A stretch of DNA of 64,000 bases. It comes from Chitinophagaceae bacterium UBA1930 (GTDB taxonomy: Bacteria; Bacteroidota; Bacteroidia; Chitinophagales; Chitinophagaceae). Under the pieces are notes generated by a model. It ran no database searches, was not told where the DNA came from, and worked only from the letters and a program-made list of their open reading frames with translations. Every line of letters begins with the position of its first letter. Position 1 is the first letter of the stretch. Below, piece by piece: positions 52,836-61,162 of this stretch. Location: the NCBI GenBank assembly GCA_002337145.1, contig DDFK01000001.1:248001-312000 (forward strand), in the 5' to 3' direction. The translations under genes and the position numbers were made by a program.

Positions 52836-52942
52836 GACGGTGGACAGTTGACAATAGACAGATGACAGTAGAGAGAACAGCAGTATAAGCATAATGGTGG
52901 GCCCGTCCATTGTCAATCGTCTTCCGTCAACGGTCTATCGTC
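52836..52942. repeat. period-7 inverted array (GACNNNN / NNNNGTC)
   Basis: Left arm 52836-52877: six units starting GAC (GACGGTG, GACAGTT, GACAATA and on), the last degraded. Right arm 52903-52942: units ending GTC (CATTGTC, AATCGTC, TTCCGTC). Only the GAC/GTC triplet and the 7-bp spacing are conserved; a 25-bp unique loop separates the arms. The 264-bp gap holds no gene. Confidence 0.8.
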
Positions 52943-53008
52943 AAAATAAGTGTTACCACGTATTGGTTATGCATACATATTGCCTACCTTGCTTCAAAAT
53001 TAATAACC

Positions 53009-53935
53009 ATGGACTCCTTTATTAAACTGCTTCCATTTTTAATCATTGCATTTATTGTTTTCAGTGGGCTGGTTACCGTGAACCAGGGAACCATTTCTGT
53101 TGTTACCATGTTTGGTAAGTACAGGCGTATCTTATTGCCGGGACTTCGTTTCAAAATTCCCATCCTTGAGCAGATCTATAAACGCATCAGCATACAGAAC
53201 CGCAGCGTGGAGTTGGAGTTTCAGGCCGTGACGGTTGACCAGGCCAATGTTTACTTTAAAAGCATGTTGCTATATTCCGTACAGAATGCCGATGAAGAAA
53301 CGGTAAAAAAAGTAGCATTTAAATTTATTAGTGATAAAGACTTGATGCAGGCTTTGATACGCACTGTGGAAGGTTCCATCCGTGCATTTGTTGCAACAAA
53401 AAAGCAGGCCGAGATATTAACGGCACGCCGCGAAATTGTTGATTATGTAAAGGAACAGATTGACCATAGCCTAGAAGAATGGGGTTACCATTTACAGGAC
53501 CTTCAAATTAATGACATCACTTTTGACCAAGCCGTAATGGACAGCATGAGCAAGGTGGTAGCCAGCAACAACTTGAAAGCCGCTGCCGAAAATGAAGGCC
53601 AAGCTTTGCTGATTACCAAAACCAAGGCTGCCGAAGCAGAAGGTAATGCCATCAAGATTTCGGCCGAAGCAGAAAAAGAAGCAGCCCGTTTGCGTGGACA
53701 GGGTGTGGCCCTGTTTAGGGAAGAAGTGGCAAAAGGTATGAGCCAGGCCGCCGAACAGATGAAACAGGCAAACCTGGATACGAATGTGATCCTGTTTAGC
53801 ATGTGGACAGAAGCCGTTAAGAACTTTGCCGAGTATGGCAAGGGCAATGTGATATTCCTGGATGGCAGCAGCGAAGGCATGGACAAAACCATGAAGCAGA
53901 TCATGAGCATGATGAAGATGAAAGAGAATAAGTAA
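53009..53935 (+). CDS. SPFH/Band 7 (prohibitin-family) membrane protein
   Basis: A 308-residue protein starting at MDSFIKLLPFLII; the open frame extends upstream without support. An N-terminal membrane helix (about residues 5-24) precedes an SPFH domain (VNQGTISVVTMFGKYRRILLPGLRFKIP-like start) and a long Ala/Glu-rich coiled coil (about 195-265), which drives oligomerisation. It probably forms membrane microdomains; partner unknown. No NfeD gene is adjacent. A terminator follows. Confidence 0.92.
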   Translation: MDSFIKLLPFLIIAFIVFSGLVTVNQGTISVVTMFGKYRRILLPGLRFKIPILEQIYKRISIQNRSVELEFQAVTVDQANVYFKSMLLYSVQNADEETVKKVAFKFISDKDLMQALIRTVEGSIRAFVATKKQAEILTARREIVDYVKEQIDHSLEEWGYHLQDLQINDITFDQAVMDSMSKVVASNNLKAAAENEGQALLITKTKAAEAEGNAIKISAEAEKEAARLRGQGVALFREEVAKGMSQAAEQMKQANLDTNVILFSMWTEAVKNFAEYGKGNVIFLDGSSEGMDKTMKQIMSMMKMKENK

Positions 53936-53958
53936 ACTAAACTTATTGCCAATACAGC

Positions 53959-53988
53959 ATAACGCTTTCTTTTTTACGGAAGCGTTAT
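53959..53988 (+). terminator. terminator of the SPFH gene
   Basis: ATAACGCTT / AAGCGTTAT stem, then TTTTTTG. Confidence 0.8.
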
Positions 53989-54017
53989 TTTTTGCACCTT
54001 ATCTTCAAATAAAACTT

Positions 54018-54461
54018 ATGCACCGCATTTTATTTGTGTTGATATTAATTGGTTACGCAAAGCTTTTAACGGGGCAGCCTTACCATAAAATACTTGAAAT
54101 TGTTTTAGAAAGGAATACAATTGGTAAAGAATATACATTTTACAAAACCGACAAAGAATATGGCAAGCTGGAATACTTTGTAAAGTATATCGGCACCCTC
54201 ACAACAAAAAAAGGCAACTATAAAATAGTGACCCAAACGCTCATCTCTGGAATAAGTCACCACGCAACTAACTTCATATATGTATTCAATAATCAAAACA
54301 AACGGGTAGGCTATTACCATGTTGTGCTTGTAGATGAACTACCCATAAAAATCAATAAGGGTTACCTGTTTTTTTACAGTACTGAAAAAAAGGTTCTAGA
54401 AAAGGTCTTTTGTGGAGATGGGCTACCGGTGCAGCTATATGGCCGCACCATGACACGTTAA
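54018..54461 (+). CDS. exported hypothetical protein
   Basis: A 147-residue protein starting at MHRILFVLILIGYAK with a probable signal peptide ending near LLTGQ. The mature part is beta-rich with many Lys and Tyr (FYKTDKEYGKLEYFVKYIGT). No family recognised. It is monocistronic, 163 bp before exbB, with no connection visible. Confidence 0.6.
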   Translation: MHRILFVLILIGYAKLLTGQPYHKILEIVLERNTIGKEYTFYKTDKEYGKLEYFVKYIGTLTTKKGNYKIVTQTLISGISHHATNFIYVFNNQNKRVGYYHVVLVDELPIKINKGYLFFYSTEKKVLEKVFCGDGLPVQLYGRTMTR

Positions 54462-54624
54462 CCCTTCCAGCCTTTGCCCAATAAGCAACTAACTTTCGAA
54501 TCAGGTTACCTAACCATTGTGCAAAAGGTTTCCTAAAATGCTCAACCGGTGCAATTTTATTCACAGCCCTACTGTTCTTTTGTACAAGTGTCTATTTTAG
54601 CCATCATCACAAAACTTAAAGCAG

Positions 54625-55323
54625 ATGTTTTATTTATTGCAGGTTGCCAATAATGTAGTTACCGATACAGCAAAAAAAATAGCAGCCAATGCACCTGCCG
54701 TACAGGAAAAGTTTTCGTTAATGGACCTGTTGAGCAAAGGTGGCTGGATCATGTATCCATTGTACCTCTTGTTCGCAGCGACCATTTTTGTTTTTGTGGA
54801 AAGACTGATTGCCATTAGGAAAGCGAGCAAGATTGAGGATAATTTCATGAGCATCATACGCGACAATATCGTTACTGGCAATATCACTGCTGCACGCAGC
54901 CTTGCAAAAAATACCAACAACCCTGTTGCCAGGATGATTGACAAAGGGCTGCAACGCATAGGCAAACCTATTGACGCCATTGAAAAAAGCATGGAAAACG
55001 TGGGCAAGCTAGAAGTGTACAAAATGGAACGTAACCTCTCTATACTATCGCTAATTGCAGGTATAGCACCCATGTTCGGTTTCTTGGGGACCATTGTTGG
55101 TATGATCCAGTTGTTTTACAACATTCAGAATTCAGGCTTTGAACTGAATACCATTGCAGGTGGTATCTATGTAAAAATGGTAACCAGCGGTACAGGTTTG
55201 ATTGTTGGCCTGATTGCCTATATCGGTCACAATTTCCTAAGCACACAAATTGACAAGACCGTGTACAAAATGGAAGCAGCCAGCTCCGAATTCATTGACG
55301 TTTTACAGGAACCAACACGCTAA
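54625..55323 (+). CDS. exbB: MotA/TolQ/ExbB proton channel protein
   Basis: A 232-residue three-helix protein. Membrane segments are at about residues 40-61, 130-152 (IAGIAPMFGFLGTIVGMIQLF, the conserved signature) and 180-205 (VTSGTGLIVGLIAYIGH). The signature FGFLGTIVGMI is diagnostic. It forms the proton channel with the following ExbD/TolR protein and energises TonB-dependent receptors or a Tol-like system. Two TonB-dependent receptors occur in the window. Confidence 0.92.
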   Translation: MFYLLQVANNVVTDTAKKIAANAPAVQEKFSLMDLLSKGGWIMYPLYLLFAATIFVFVERLIAIRKASKIEDNFMSIIRDNIVTGNITAARSLAKNTNNPVARMIDKGLQRIGKPIDAIEKSMENVGKLEVYKMERNLSILSLIAGIAPMFGFLGTIVGMIQLFYNIQNSGFELNTIAGGIYVKMVTSGTGLIVGLIAYIGHNFLSTQIDKTVYKMEAASSEFIDVLQEPTR

Positions 55324-55325
55324 AC

Positions 55326-55395
55326 AAGTTTCAAGTTTAAAGTTTGACGGTTCAATGTTCATGCAACTTCAAACTTTAAACCTTAAACTTTTAAA
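55326..55395. repeat. period-7 inverted array between exbB and exbD
   Basis: Units AAGTTTC, AAGTTTA, AAGTTTG, ACGGTTC, AATGTTC, then ATGCAAC, TTCAAAC, TTTAAAC, CTTAAAC. The second half is the reverse complement in consensus (GTTTNAA versus TTNAAAC). The same units occur inside kmo at 28125. Confidence 0.8.
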
Positions 55396-55404
55396 TTTCT
55401 TATA

Positions 55405-55806
55405 ATGAATCTTAAAAAGAGAATACGGCACCAACCAGAAATGCACAACGGTGCATTGAACGATATCTTGTTCATATTGCTGCTGTTCTTTTTAATTGTG
55501 TCCACACTGGCCAACCCCAATGTGGTTAAGGTAAACAACCCCAAAGGCAAAAGCGATACCAAGGCCAAACAGAATGTAGTGGTAAGTATTGACAAGGAAA
55601 ACAGGATCTACATTGGGCAAAGTGAGATACAGGAAGTGTACCTCGACTCCATCATAAAATTTGAAGTGGACAAAGTAAAAGCCTCTGTTGATACCCCTTC
55701 TGTGGTAATCAATGCCGATACCATTTCGCACACCGGCGGCTTCTTTAAAATTATGGGTGCTGCAAAAAAAGCAGGGGCCAAAGTAGTGGCCAATGTTAAG
55801 AATTGA
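55405..55806 (+). CDS. exbD: ExbD/TolR-family protein
   Basis: A 133-residue protein with one membrane helix (LNDILFILLLFFLIVST, about residues 17-34). The Asp in LND is at the position of the proton-carrying aspartate of ExbD. The periplasmic domain of about 95 residues follows. It lies 81 bp after exbB with a heptamer array in the gap. A second ExbD and a TonB protein, usual in Bacteroidota operons, are absent here. Confidence 0.88.
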   Translation: MNLKKRIRHQPEMHNGALNDILFILLLFFLIVSTLANPNVVKVNNPKGKSDTKAKQNVVVSIDKENRIYIGQSEIQEVYLDSIIKFEVDKVKASVDTPSVVINADTISHTGGFFKIMGAAKKAGAKVVANVKN

Positions 55807-55813
55807 TTATTTG

Positions 55814-55870
55814 ACCAGCTATAGGATATATATAAACTGTTGAGGCGTCGCACCCATCAGCTATTGAACA
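55814..55870 (-). repeat. dispersed GATGGGTGCGACGCC element, copy D (long form)
   Basis: The core is at 55844-55861 on the minus strand, with the shared right part CAGTTTATATATATCCTATA and AGCTGG as in copy C. It lies in the convergent exbD-prmC gap. Confidence 0.75.
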
Positions 55871-55880
55871 GGAGTGGCCT

Positions 55881-56726
55881 TTAACGTAGCGTAGCCTTAA
55901 CCATCCTATCCTTTCCTTGCATATCTTTTTTCGGTTCAGCTATATATCCAGCAGACTCAAGCATCGCAATGGTTTCATTACCCAATGCTTCATTGATCTC
56001 CATAAAAAGGCAGCCATTTTTGTTTAGATGCGTTTTACCAAAAGCGGCTATCTTTTTGTAAAACAGTAATGCATCAGTATAAGGTACAAACAGGGCTATA
56101 TGTGGTTCAAAAGCCAGCACGTTTGTACGCATGGTACTGCTTTCGCTTTCTTTTATATAAGGCGGATTGCTTACAATAATATCGTAGGTACCTAAACTTT
56201 TCCATTGTGCTTCGTCCAAAAAATCCAGCAACCTAAAATCAACATCCGCATTTAGTAAGGTTGCATTCTGTTGGGCAACCTGCAAAGCTCCCACACTTAC
56301 ATCAACTGAAGTAACTACTGCAACGGGCAGTTTTTTCTTTAATGCAATAGGTATGCAACCCGAGCCTGTACCAATATCCAACAAACTGGTAATAGGTAAC
56401 CCGCAACCAGCAACCCATTCAATCAACTCCTCTGTTTCAGGTCTTGGAATCAATACATGCTCATTCACCAAAAATTTCATGTTGGCAAACCATGCTTCGC
56501 CAATAACATATTGAACAGGTTTGTCCGTCAACAGTTCCGTTATGTGTTTTTGTAACTGTATTTCTTGCTGGTGCAATAAAACTGTGGCTTTATGAATAAC
56601 CCTATCCATTTGCCTAAAGCCCGTTACATGCTCCACTACCATGTCAGCAATTACTGCTGCTTCATTGTCATCATACACAGCCCAAAGCTGCTGTTGCAGT
56701 TGTTTATACGCTTCGCCAATAGTCAT
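55881..56726 (-). CDS. prmC: peptide chain release factor N5-glutamine methyltransferase
   Basis: A 281-residue PrmC/HemK starting at MTIGEAYKQL (ATG 56726). The SAM motif is LLDIGTGSGCIP (residues 115-126), and the catalytic NPPY is at 187-190 (VSNPPYIKESES); the N-terminal helical domain (IPRPETEE region near 93-100) binds the release factor. It methylates the GGQ glutamine of RF1/RF2. It is divergent from ribD across 62 bp. Confidence 0.95.
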   Translation of the reverse strand: MTIGEAYKQLQQQLWAVYDDNEAAVIADMVVEHVTGFRQMDRVIHKATVLLHQQEIQLQKHITELLTDKPVQYVIGEAWFANMKFLVNEHVLIPRPETEELIEWVAGCGLPITSLLDIGTGSGCIPIALKKKLPVAVVTSVDVSVGALQVAQQNATLLNADVDFRLLDFLDEAQWKSLGTYDIIVSNPPYIKESESSTMRTNVLAFEPHIALFVPYTDALLFYKKIAAFGKTHLNKNGCLFMEINEALGNETIAMLESAGYIAEPKKDMQGKDRMVKATLR

Positions 56727-56788
56727 TGCTGCAAAGTAAAACGCATTTCGGCTATTTTTACAACGCACTTCAATATTTCACAGTCTTG

Positions 56789-57829
56789 ATGGTTCACGAA
56801 AAATACATGCAACGTTGCATCCAGTTGGCAAAACTCGGTGCTGGCAATACGGCCCCCAATCCAATGGTGGGTGCGGTACTGGTGTATGATGATAAGGTTA
56901 TTGGCGAAGGTTACCATCAGCAATATGGCAAGGCACATGCAGAAGTGAACTGCATCAATAGTGTCCATCAAAATTCCAAATACCAGATCCCGGATTCCAC
57001 TTTGTATGTTTCGTTAGAGCCATGCTCGCATTTTGGCAAGACACCGCCCTGTAGTGATTTAATCATCCAACAGCAGATAAAGAAAGTAGTGATTGGTTGC
57101 AGCGACAGTTTTAAAGAAGTAAACGGCAGGGGCATCGAAAAATTGAAAGCCGCAGGCATTGAAGTTATTACCAATGTACTTGAACAGGAATGCAGGCAAC
57201 TCAATAAACGCTTTTTCACCTTCCATGAAAAACAGCGGCCTTTTGTTGTGTTGAAATGGGCAGAAACGTTGGATAAAAAAATGGGCAGCAACAACAATAC
57301 CCGCATGCTCATCAGCAATAGTTATTCAAACAGGCTGGTACATAAATGGCGTAGCGAAGAAGCTGCAATATTAGTTGGCCCCCATACGGCACTGCTGGAT
57401 AATCCTTCTTTGAACAACCGGTTATGGTATGGCAATAACCCGGTGCGGTTAGTGATAGACAAACAGCTACAGCTACCACCAACACTTACTATTTTCAATG
57501 GGCAACAACAAACAATTGTTTTCAATTTTTTGAAACATGAAACAGAAGGCAGCACCATGTTTTATCAATTGAATGGGCAGGAAGATTTTTTGCAGCAACT
57601 GTTACATGCCTGTTACCAGTTGAACCTGCAAAGCATATTGGTAGAAGGTGGTGCTAAACTGTTACAGTCTTTCATTGACAAAAAACTATGGGACGAAGCC
57701 CGCATCATCACCAACACAACATTGATTGCCGACAATGGTGTAAATGCCCCCATATTTGCAGGAAAATTGACAGGGCATCAACAAATATCAACCGACAACA
57801 TTAAATACTACCTACCATTGAATGATTAG
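56789..57829 (+). CDS. ribD: bifunctional riboflavin deaminase/reductase RibD
   Basis: A 346-residue RibD starting at MVHEKYMQRC (ATG 56789). The N-terminal deaminase domain has the zinc site H50-A-E52 (KAHAEVNC) and C79, C88 (LEPCSHFGKTPPC). The C-terminal reductase domain begins PFVVLKWAETLDKKMG, ends with VEGGAKLLQSFI. It catalyses two early steps of riboflavin synthesis. Its stop overlaps the following YigZ gene by 8 bp. Confidence 0.95.
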   Translation: MVHEKYMQRCIQLAKLGAGNTAPNPMVGAVLVYDDKVIGEGYHQQYGKAHAEVNCINSVHQNSKYQIPDSTLYVSLEPCSHFGKTPPCSDLIIQQQIKKVVIGCSDSFKEVNGRGIEKLKAAGIEVITNVLEQECRQLNKRFFTFHEKQRPFVVLKWAETLDKKMGSNNNTRMLISNSYSNRLVHKWRSEEAAILVGPHTALLDNPSLNNRLWYGNNPVRLVIDKQLQLPPTLTIFNGQQQTIVFNFLKHETEGSTMFYQLNGQEDFLQQLLHACYQLNLQSILVEGGAKLLQSFIDKKLWDEARIITNTTLIADNGVNAPIFAGKLTGHQQISTDNIKYYLPLND

Positions 57830-58433
57830 TGAACAGGATTTTTATTTAACCATTGCACAAACTTCTTCCGAAGAGTTCAAGGACCGTGGCAGCAGGTTTA
57901 TTGCCTATGCTTTTCCCATAGAATCTGTGGACGATTTCAAGAAGCAGTTGCAGCTATTGAAAAAAGAACATGCCAAAGCGGTACATCATTGCTTTGCCTA
58001 TAGGTTGGGGCTGGATGGAAACAATTTCCGTGTAAGCGATGATGGTGAACCCAGTGGCAGTGCAGGCAAACCGATACTGAACCAGATTGACAGCAAGCAA
58101 CTAACCAATATACTGGTTGTGGTGGTGCGTTATTTTGGGGGTACTTTATTGGGTGTTCCCGGTCTCATCAACGCCTATAAAACAGCCGCCGCATTGGCTT
58201 TGCAAACGATACCTGCAGTACAGAAACCCATTGAAATAAATTACCAGCTGCAGTTTGACTATACCCGGATGAATGAAGTAATGACAATTGTAAAGCAATG
58301 CAACTGTTCCATCATCGGCCAGGAAATGCAGCTGTTCTGTACACTAAAAATAGGGGTACCCAAGGCAAGACTAGAAGAAGTACTGCATAAATTAAAGGAA
58401 CTGGTTTATGTAGAAGTAGTGAAAGTTAAATAA
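57822..58433 (+). CDS. YigZ/IMPACT-family protein
   Basis: A 203-residue UPF0029 protein. The Impact domain carries FKDRGSRFIAYAFP, HHCFAYRLG, SDDGEPSGSAGKP and VVRYFGGTLLGVPGL, all family signatures; the C-terminal DUF1949-like ferredoxin fold starts INYQLQFDYTRMNEVM. Function in bacteria is not settled; eukaryotic IMPACT binds Gcn1. It overlaps ribD by 8 bp, a pairing that points to translational coupling. Confidence 0.92.
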   Translation: MISEQDFYLTIAQTSSEEFKDRGSRFIAYAFPIESVDDFKKQLQLLKKEHAKAVHHCFAYRLGLDGNNFRVSDDGEPSGSAGKPILNQIDSKQLTNILVVVVRYFGGTLLGVPGLINAYKTAAALALQTIPAVQKPIEINYQLQFDYTRMNEVMTIVKQCNCSIIGQEMQLFCTLKIGVPKARLEEVLHKLKELVYVEVVKVK

Positions 58434-58437
58434 ACAC

Positions 58438-59196
58438 TTATCCTTTTCCGGTTATTTTATAAGTAGCCATGCCCACTACTTCTTTCAAGAAAGATTTCCA
58501 GTCACTCAATACGCCAACATTCGGCACTATATAATCTGCAAAACTCAGGTTGCTGTTCACCACCCGGAAGTTGGCGGGATGTGCAACTACATCCAACCCA
58601 CATTTTTTGAACGTGGCAACAGAGCGCCGCATATGCTCTGCAGAAGTAACCAACACGTAAGGTGGTGCAATATGCAACGAATCCAGGTAACGCTTTGCCT
58701 CAACTGCACTTTCATAAGTGTTGCGAGAATTATGCTCCACAATCAATACAGAATCCGGTATATGCTGGGCCACAAACTCCTTACGTAAAAAATCGGCTTC
58801 CTTAGGCTTGTTTTGCCAAAGGCTTCCATCGCCACCGCTAATGAATATTTTCTGGATAACGCCTGTATGGTATAGCCTGCATGTTTGCAGGAACCTGTCT
58901 GCATTGCTACTAAAGAAAGAATCGCCGTTTTTGTCGCTTGCTGTCATGCCGCACAAAACAATAGCGGCTGTATAAGTACGGTTATAAGTAATGGGTACTG
59001 CTTTGGGTTGCCACGCTTTCATGCATAAACTGAACAGCCAGAAATTGCTGAACAATATAAAAAAAACGCATGCGGTTATCAGCAAACGCTTTCTCAACAA
59101 CAATTTCTTTGTAAAAAAAGCAACTACAACGCAGCACAATATCCAGTTGACTGGGCTAATTAAGAAGAGCAGTATTTTGGAGAGAATAAAAAACAT
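58438..59196 (-). CDS. ElyC/SanA/YdcF-family (DUF218) membrane protein
   Basis: A 252-residue protein starting at MFFILSKILLFLI (ATG 59196). Two N-terminal membrane helices (about residues 2-20 and 35-56) precede a periplasmic DUF218 domain with AAIVLCGM, IFISGGDGSLW, VEHNSRNTYESA and LVTSAEHMRRSVATFKKCG, the hallmarks of the ElyC group. These proteins act in envelope biogenesis, and ElyC affects undecaprenyl-phosphate metabolism. It is convergent with the YigZ gene, 4 bp away. Confidence 0.9.
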   Translation of the reverse strand: MFFILSKILLFLISPVNWILCCVVVAFFTKKLLLRKRLLITACVFFILFSNFWLFSLCMKAWQPKAVPITYNRTYTAAIVLCGMTASDKNGDSFFSSNADRFLQTCRLYHTGVIQKIFISGGDGSLWQNKPKEADFLRKEFVAQHIPDSVLIVEHNSRNTYESAVEAKRYLDSLHIAPPYVLVTSAEHMRRSVATFKKCGLDVVAHPANFRVVNSNLSFADYIVPNVGVLSDWKSFLKEVVGMATYKITGKG

Positions 59197-59255
59197 ACTG
59201 TATGGTTGGTGGCCAAATATAGATAATATACTGCCCACCAACCATTACAACCATG

Positions 59256-60143
59256 CTATTTGAAACGACTGCTCACTACCAGCTCTTTGCTGCCAGCCGT
59301 ATAGGTATAAAATCCTTCGCCACTTTTTACACCCAATTTACCAGCGGTAACCATATTTACCAATAGCGGGCAAGGTGCATATTTGGTATTGCCATAACCG
59401 TTGTACAAAACATTCAGTATGCTTAGGCAAACATCAAGGCCAATAAAGTCGGCCAATTGCAATGGCCCCATTGGGTGTGCCATGCCCAGCTTCATAATGG
59501 TATCTATTTCTTCAACACCGGCAATGCCTTCGTATAAACTAATGATGGCTTCATTAATCATGGGCATCAATATCTTGTTGGCAATAAAGCCAGGATAGTC
59601 ATTTACCACGCAAGGCACTTTGCCCAATTGCTTGCTCAATGCAACAATGGTTTCCGTAACCTGTTTTGTAGTGGCATAACCATTGATGATTTCCACCAGC
59701 TTCATTACAGGCACGGGATTCATGAAATGCATGCCAATAACTAGTTCGGGACGTTTGGTAGCTGCTGCAATTTTTGTGATGGAAATAGAGGAAGTGTTGC
59801 TTGCCAACAGACAGCCCGCTGGTGCAGCTTCGTCAATCTGCTTGAATATTTTCAGTTTCAGGTCCACATTTTCTGTTGCGGCTTCCACAACCAGTTCGGC
59901 ATGTTTTACACCTTCAGTTATATCCGTTGCTGTGGCAAGATTTCCCAGGGCCTGTTGTTTCTGCTCTTCGGTAATGCTGCCTTTTGCAATTTGCCTATCA
60001 AAGTTTTTGGTAATGGTTGCTATGGCCTTTTCCAACTGGGCGGCATTTACATCTATCAACGTAACTGCAAAACCACTTTGTGCAAACACATGTGCAATAC
60101 CGTTGCCCATGGTACCTGCACCAATTACTGAAACATTTTTCAT
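59256..60143 (-). CDS. 3-hydroxyacyl-CoA (3-hydroxybutyryl-CoA) dehydrogenase
   Basis: A 295-residue NAD-dependent dehydrogenase. The N-terminal Rossmann motif is VIGAGTMGNGIAHVFAQSG (G-x-G-x2-G); SNTSSISITKIA and HFMNPVPVMKLVEII are typical, with the catalytic His in GMHFMNP and the Glu in VEII. GPLQLADFIGLDVCL marks the C-terminal domain. It oxidises (S)-3-hydroxybutyryl-CoA or a longer substrate. It stands alone between an ElyC-like gene and a terminator. Confidence 0.93.
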   Translation of the reverse strand: MKNVSVIGAGTMGNGIAHVFAQSGFAVTLIDVNAAQLEKAIATITKNFDRQIAKGSITEEQKQQALGNLATATDITEGVKHAELVVEAATENVDLKLKIFKQIDEAAPAGCLLASNTSSISITKIAAATKRPELVIGMHFMNPVPVMKLVEIINGYATTKQVTETIVALSKQLGKVPCVVNDYPGFIANKILMPMINEAIISLYEGIAGVEEIDTIMKLGMAHPMGPLQLADFIGLDVCLSILNVLYNGYGNTKYAPCPLLVNMVTAGKLGVKSGEGFYTYTAGSKELVVSSRFK

Positions 60144-60219
60144 GCTAAGAATTTAGTCTTTATAAAATGATGGCAAATGTAAACCTTACACTTGTTAGCT
60201 TTCGTTTTATTGCAAAAAA

Positions 60220-60242
60220 AATCGGAAGAAAACCTTCCGATT
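60220..60242 (-). terminator. terminator of the regulatory-domain protein gene
   Basis: AATCGGAAG / CTTCCGATT with a 5-nt loop and a run of T on the minus strand. Confidence 0.85.
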
Positions 60243-60275
60243 CCAAAATAGTTTATGTTGCTTGCTTACGGCCGC

Positions 60276-60926
60276 TTAAGAGGTTTTCTTTTTCTTGTAA
60301 TCACCCCGTTTCCAGCTCTTGATGAACTCTGCCCATGCAAGCGGGTTCAGTATATTCATGGGCGGTATCTGCCCGGCATAATAATACTTGTTTGCCTGTT
60401 GGCGAAGCTGATAGTTCACGGCTTCACGCCCATCGGCTGGCAGGCTGGCAATCAATATCCGTCGTTTTGCCTCGTCATTGTTCTGGCGGGCAATTTCGTA
60501 CATATCATCTGCATTTTGGGTATTCAGGAAATCCCTTTCGAACTGCTCACGAGTCGGTTTTGGTTTAAGGATGGTGGCGGGCAAATAAGCCGTATCGTTT
60601 ACCAATAACTGTATAACGCTGTATTGGTTTTCGGTAAGGTTTACCGGAATGTCAATAGTCCTGTCCTTGAAACCAATTGAAGAGAAAGTGATTTTATCGC
60701 CTTTTAAAACCGCAATGGAAAATACACCATCATAGCTGGTAATGGTACCACGCCCCCTGCCTACTACAATAACACTGGCATTGGGTACGCCACGTAGGCT
60801 GTCTGCCGTCATCACAACACCGTACAGTTGCACAACAGAGTCTTTGGGTTGTTGCGTGGACTGGGCCTTTGCCACAAAACCCATTGCAAGTAAACAAAAA
60901 ATAAGTATGTGTAGTTTTTTGACCAT
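60276..60926 (-). CDS. exported carboxypeptidase-like regulatory-domain protein
   Basis: A 216-residue protein with a signal peptide (MVKKLHILIFCLLAMGFVAKAQ). Residues about 35-115 form a CarboxypepD_reg-like beta-sandwich (LYGVVMTADSLRGVPNASVI, GVFSIAVLKGDKITFSSIGF), the same domain that leads TonB receptors, here free-standing. The last hundred residues are charged and helical, with no family recognised. It is divergent from mrp; a repeat element lies between. Confidence 0.85.
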   Translation of the reverse strand: MVKKLHILIFCLLAMGFVAKAQSTQQPKDSVVQLYGVVMTADSLRGVPNASVIVVGRGRGTITSYDGVFSIAVLKGDKITFSSIGFKDRTIDIPVNLTENQYSVIQLLVNDTAYLPATILKPKPTREQFERDFLNTQNADDMYEIARQNNDEAKRRILIASLPADGREAVNYQLRQQANKYYYAGQIPPMNILNPLAWAEFIKSWKRGDYKKKKTS

Positions 60927-61000
60927 GTGCTTTTATTTAGTTCCGCAATTGTATTGCCCCAACATCCATGCCTTATTTGCCTGCCGAATGATGCATTTTT

Positions 61001-61030
61001 GCTGATGGGTGCGACGCCACCGCAGTTGCA
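61001..61030 (+). repeat. dispersed GATGGGTGCGACGCC element, copy E
   Basis: GCTGATGGGTGCGACGCC followed by ACCGCAGTTGCA, the closest match to copy C in the right part. It lies in the divergent gap before mrp. Confidence 0.75.
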
Positions 61031-61119
61031 TAAAGTTACTGCAGCCTGTAACACACAAAAAATTTCTTTATTCAACAACCCCCGCCAGTAAACCGAAACA
61101 AAGTAAACCATTGAAGGTT

Positions 61120-61127
61120 TAACTTTG
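61120..61127 (+). promoter_or_regulatory. putative -7 box of mrp
   Basis: TAACTTTG matches TAnnTTTG, 35 bp before the mrp ATG. Confidence 0.45.
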
Positions 61128-61162
61128 CCGCCACCTTATACTTTTTAACAAAAACTTGAGTG

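Noticed and set aside
60927..61162. Small RNA gene in the mrp upstream gap
   Set aside because: The only structure is copy E of the dispersed element; there is no separate promoter-terminator pair.
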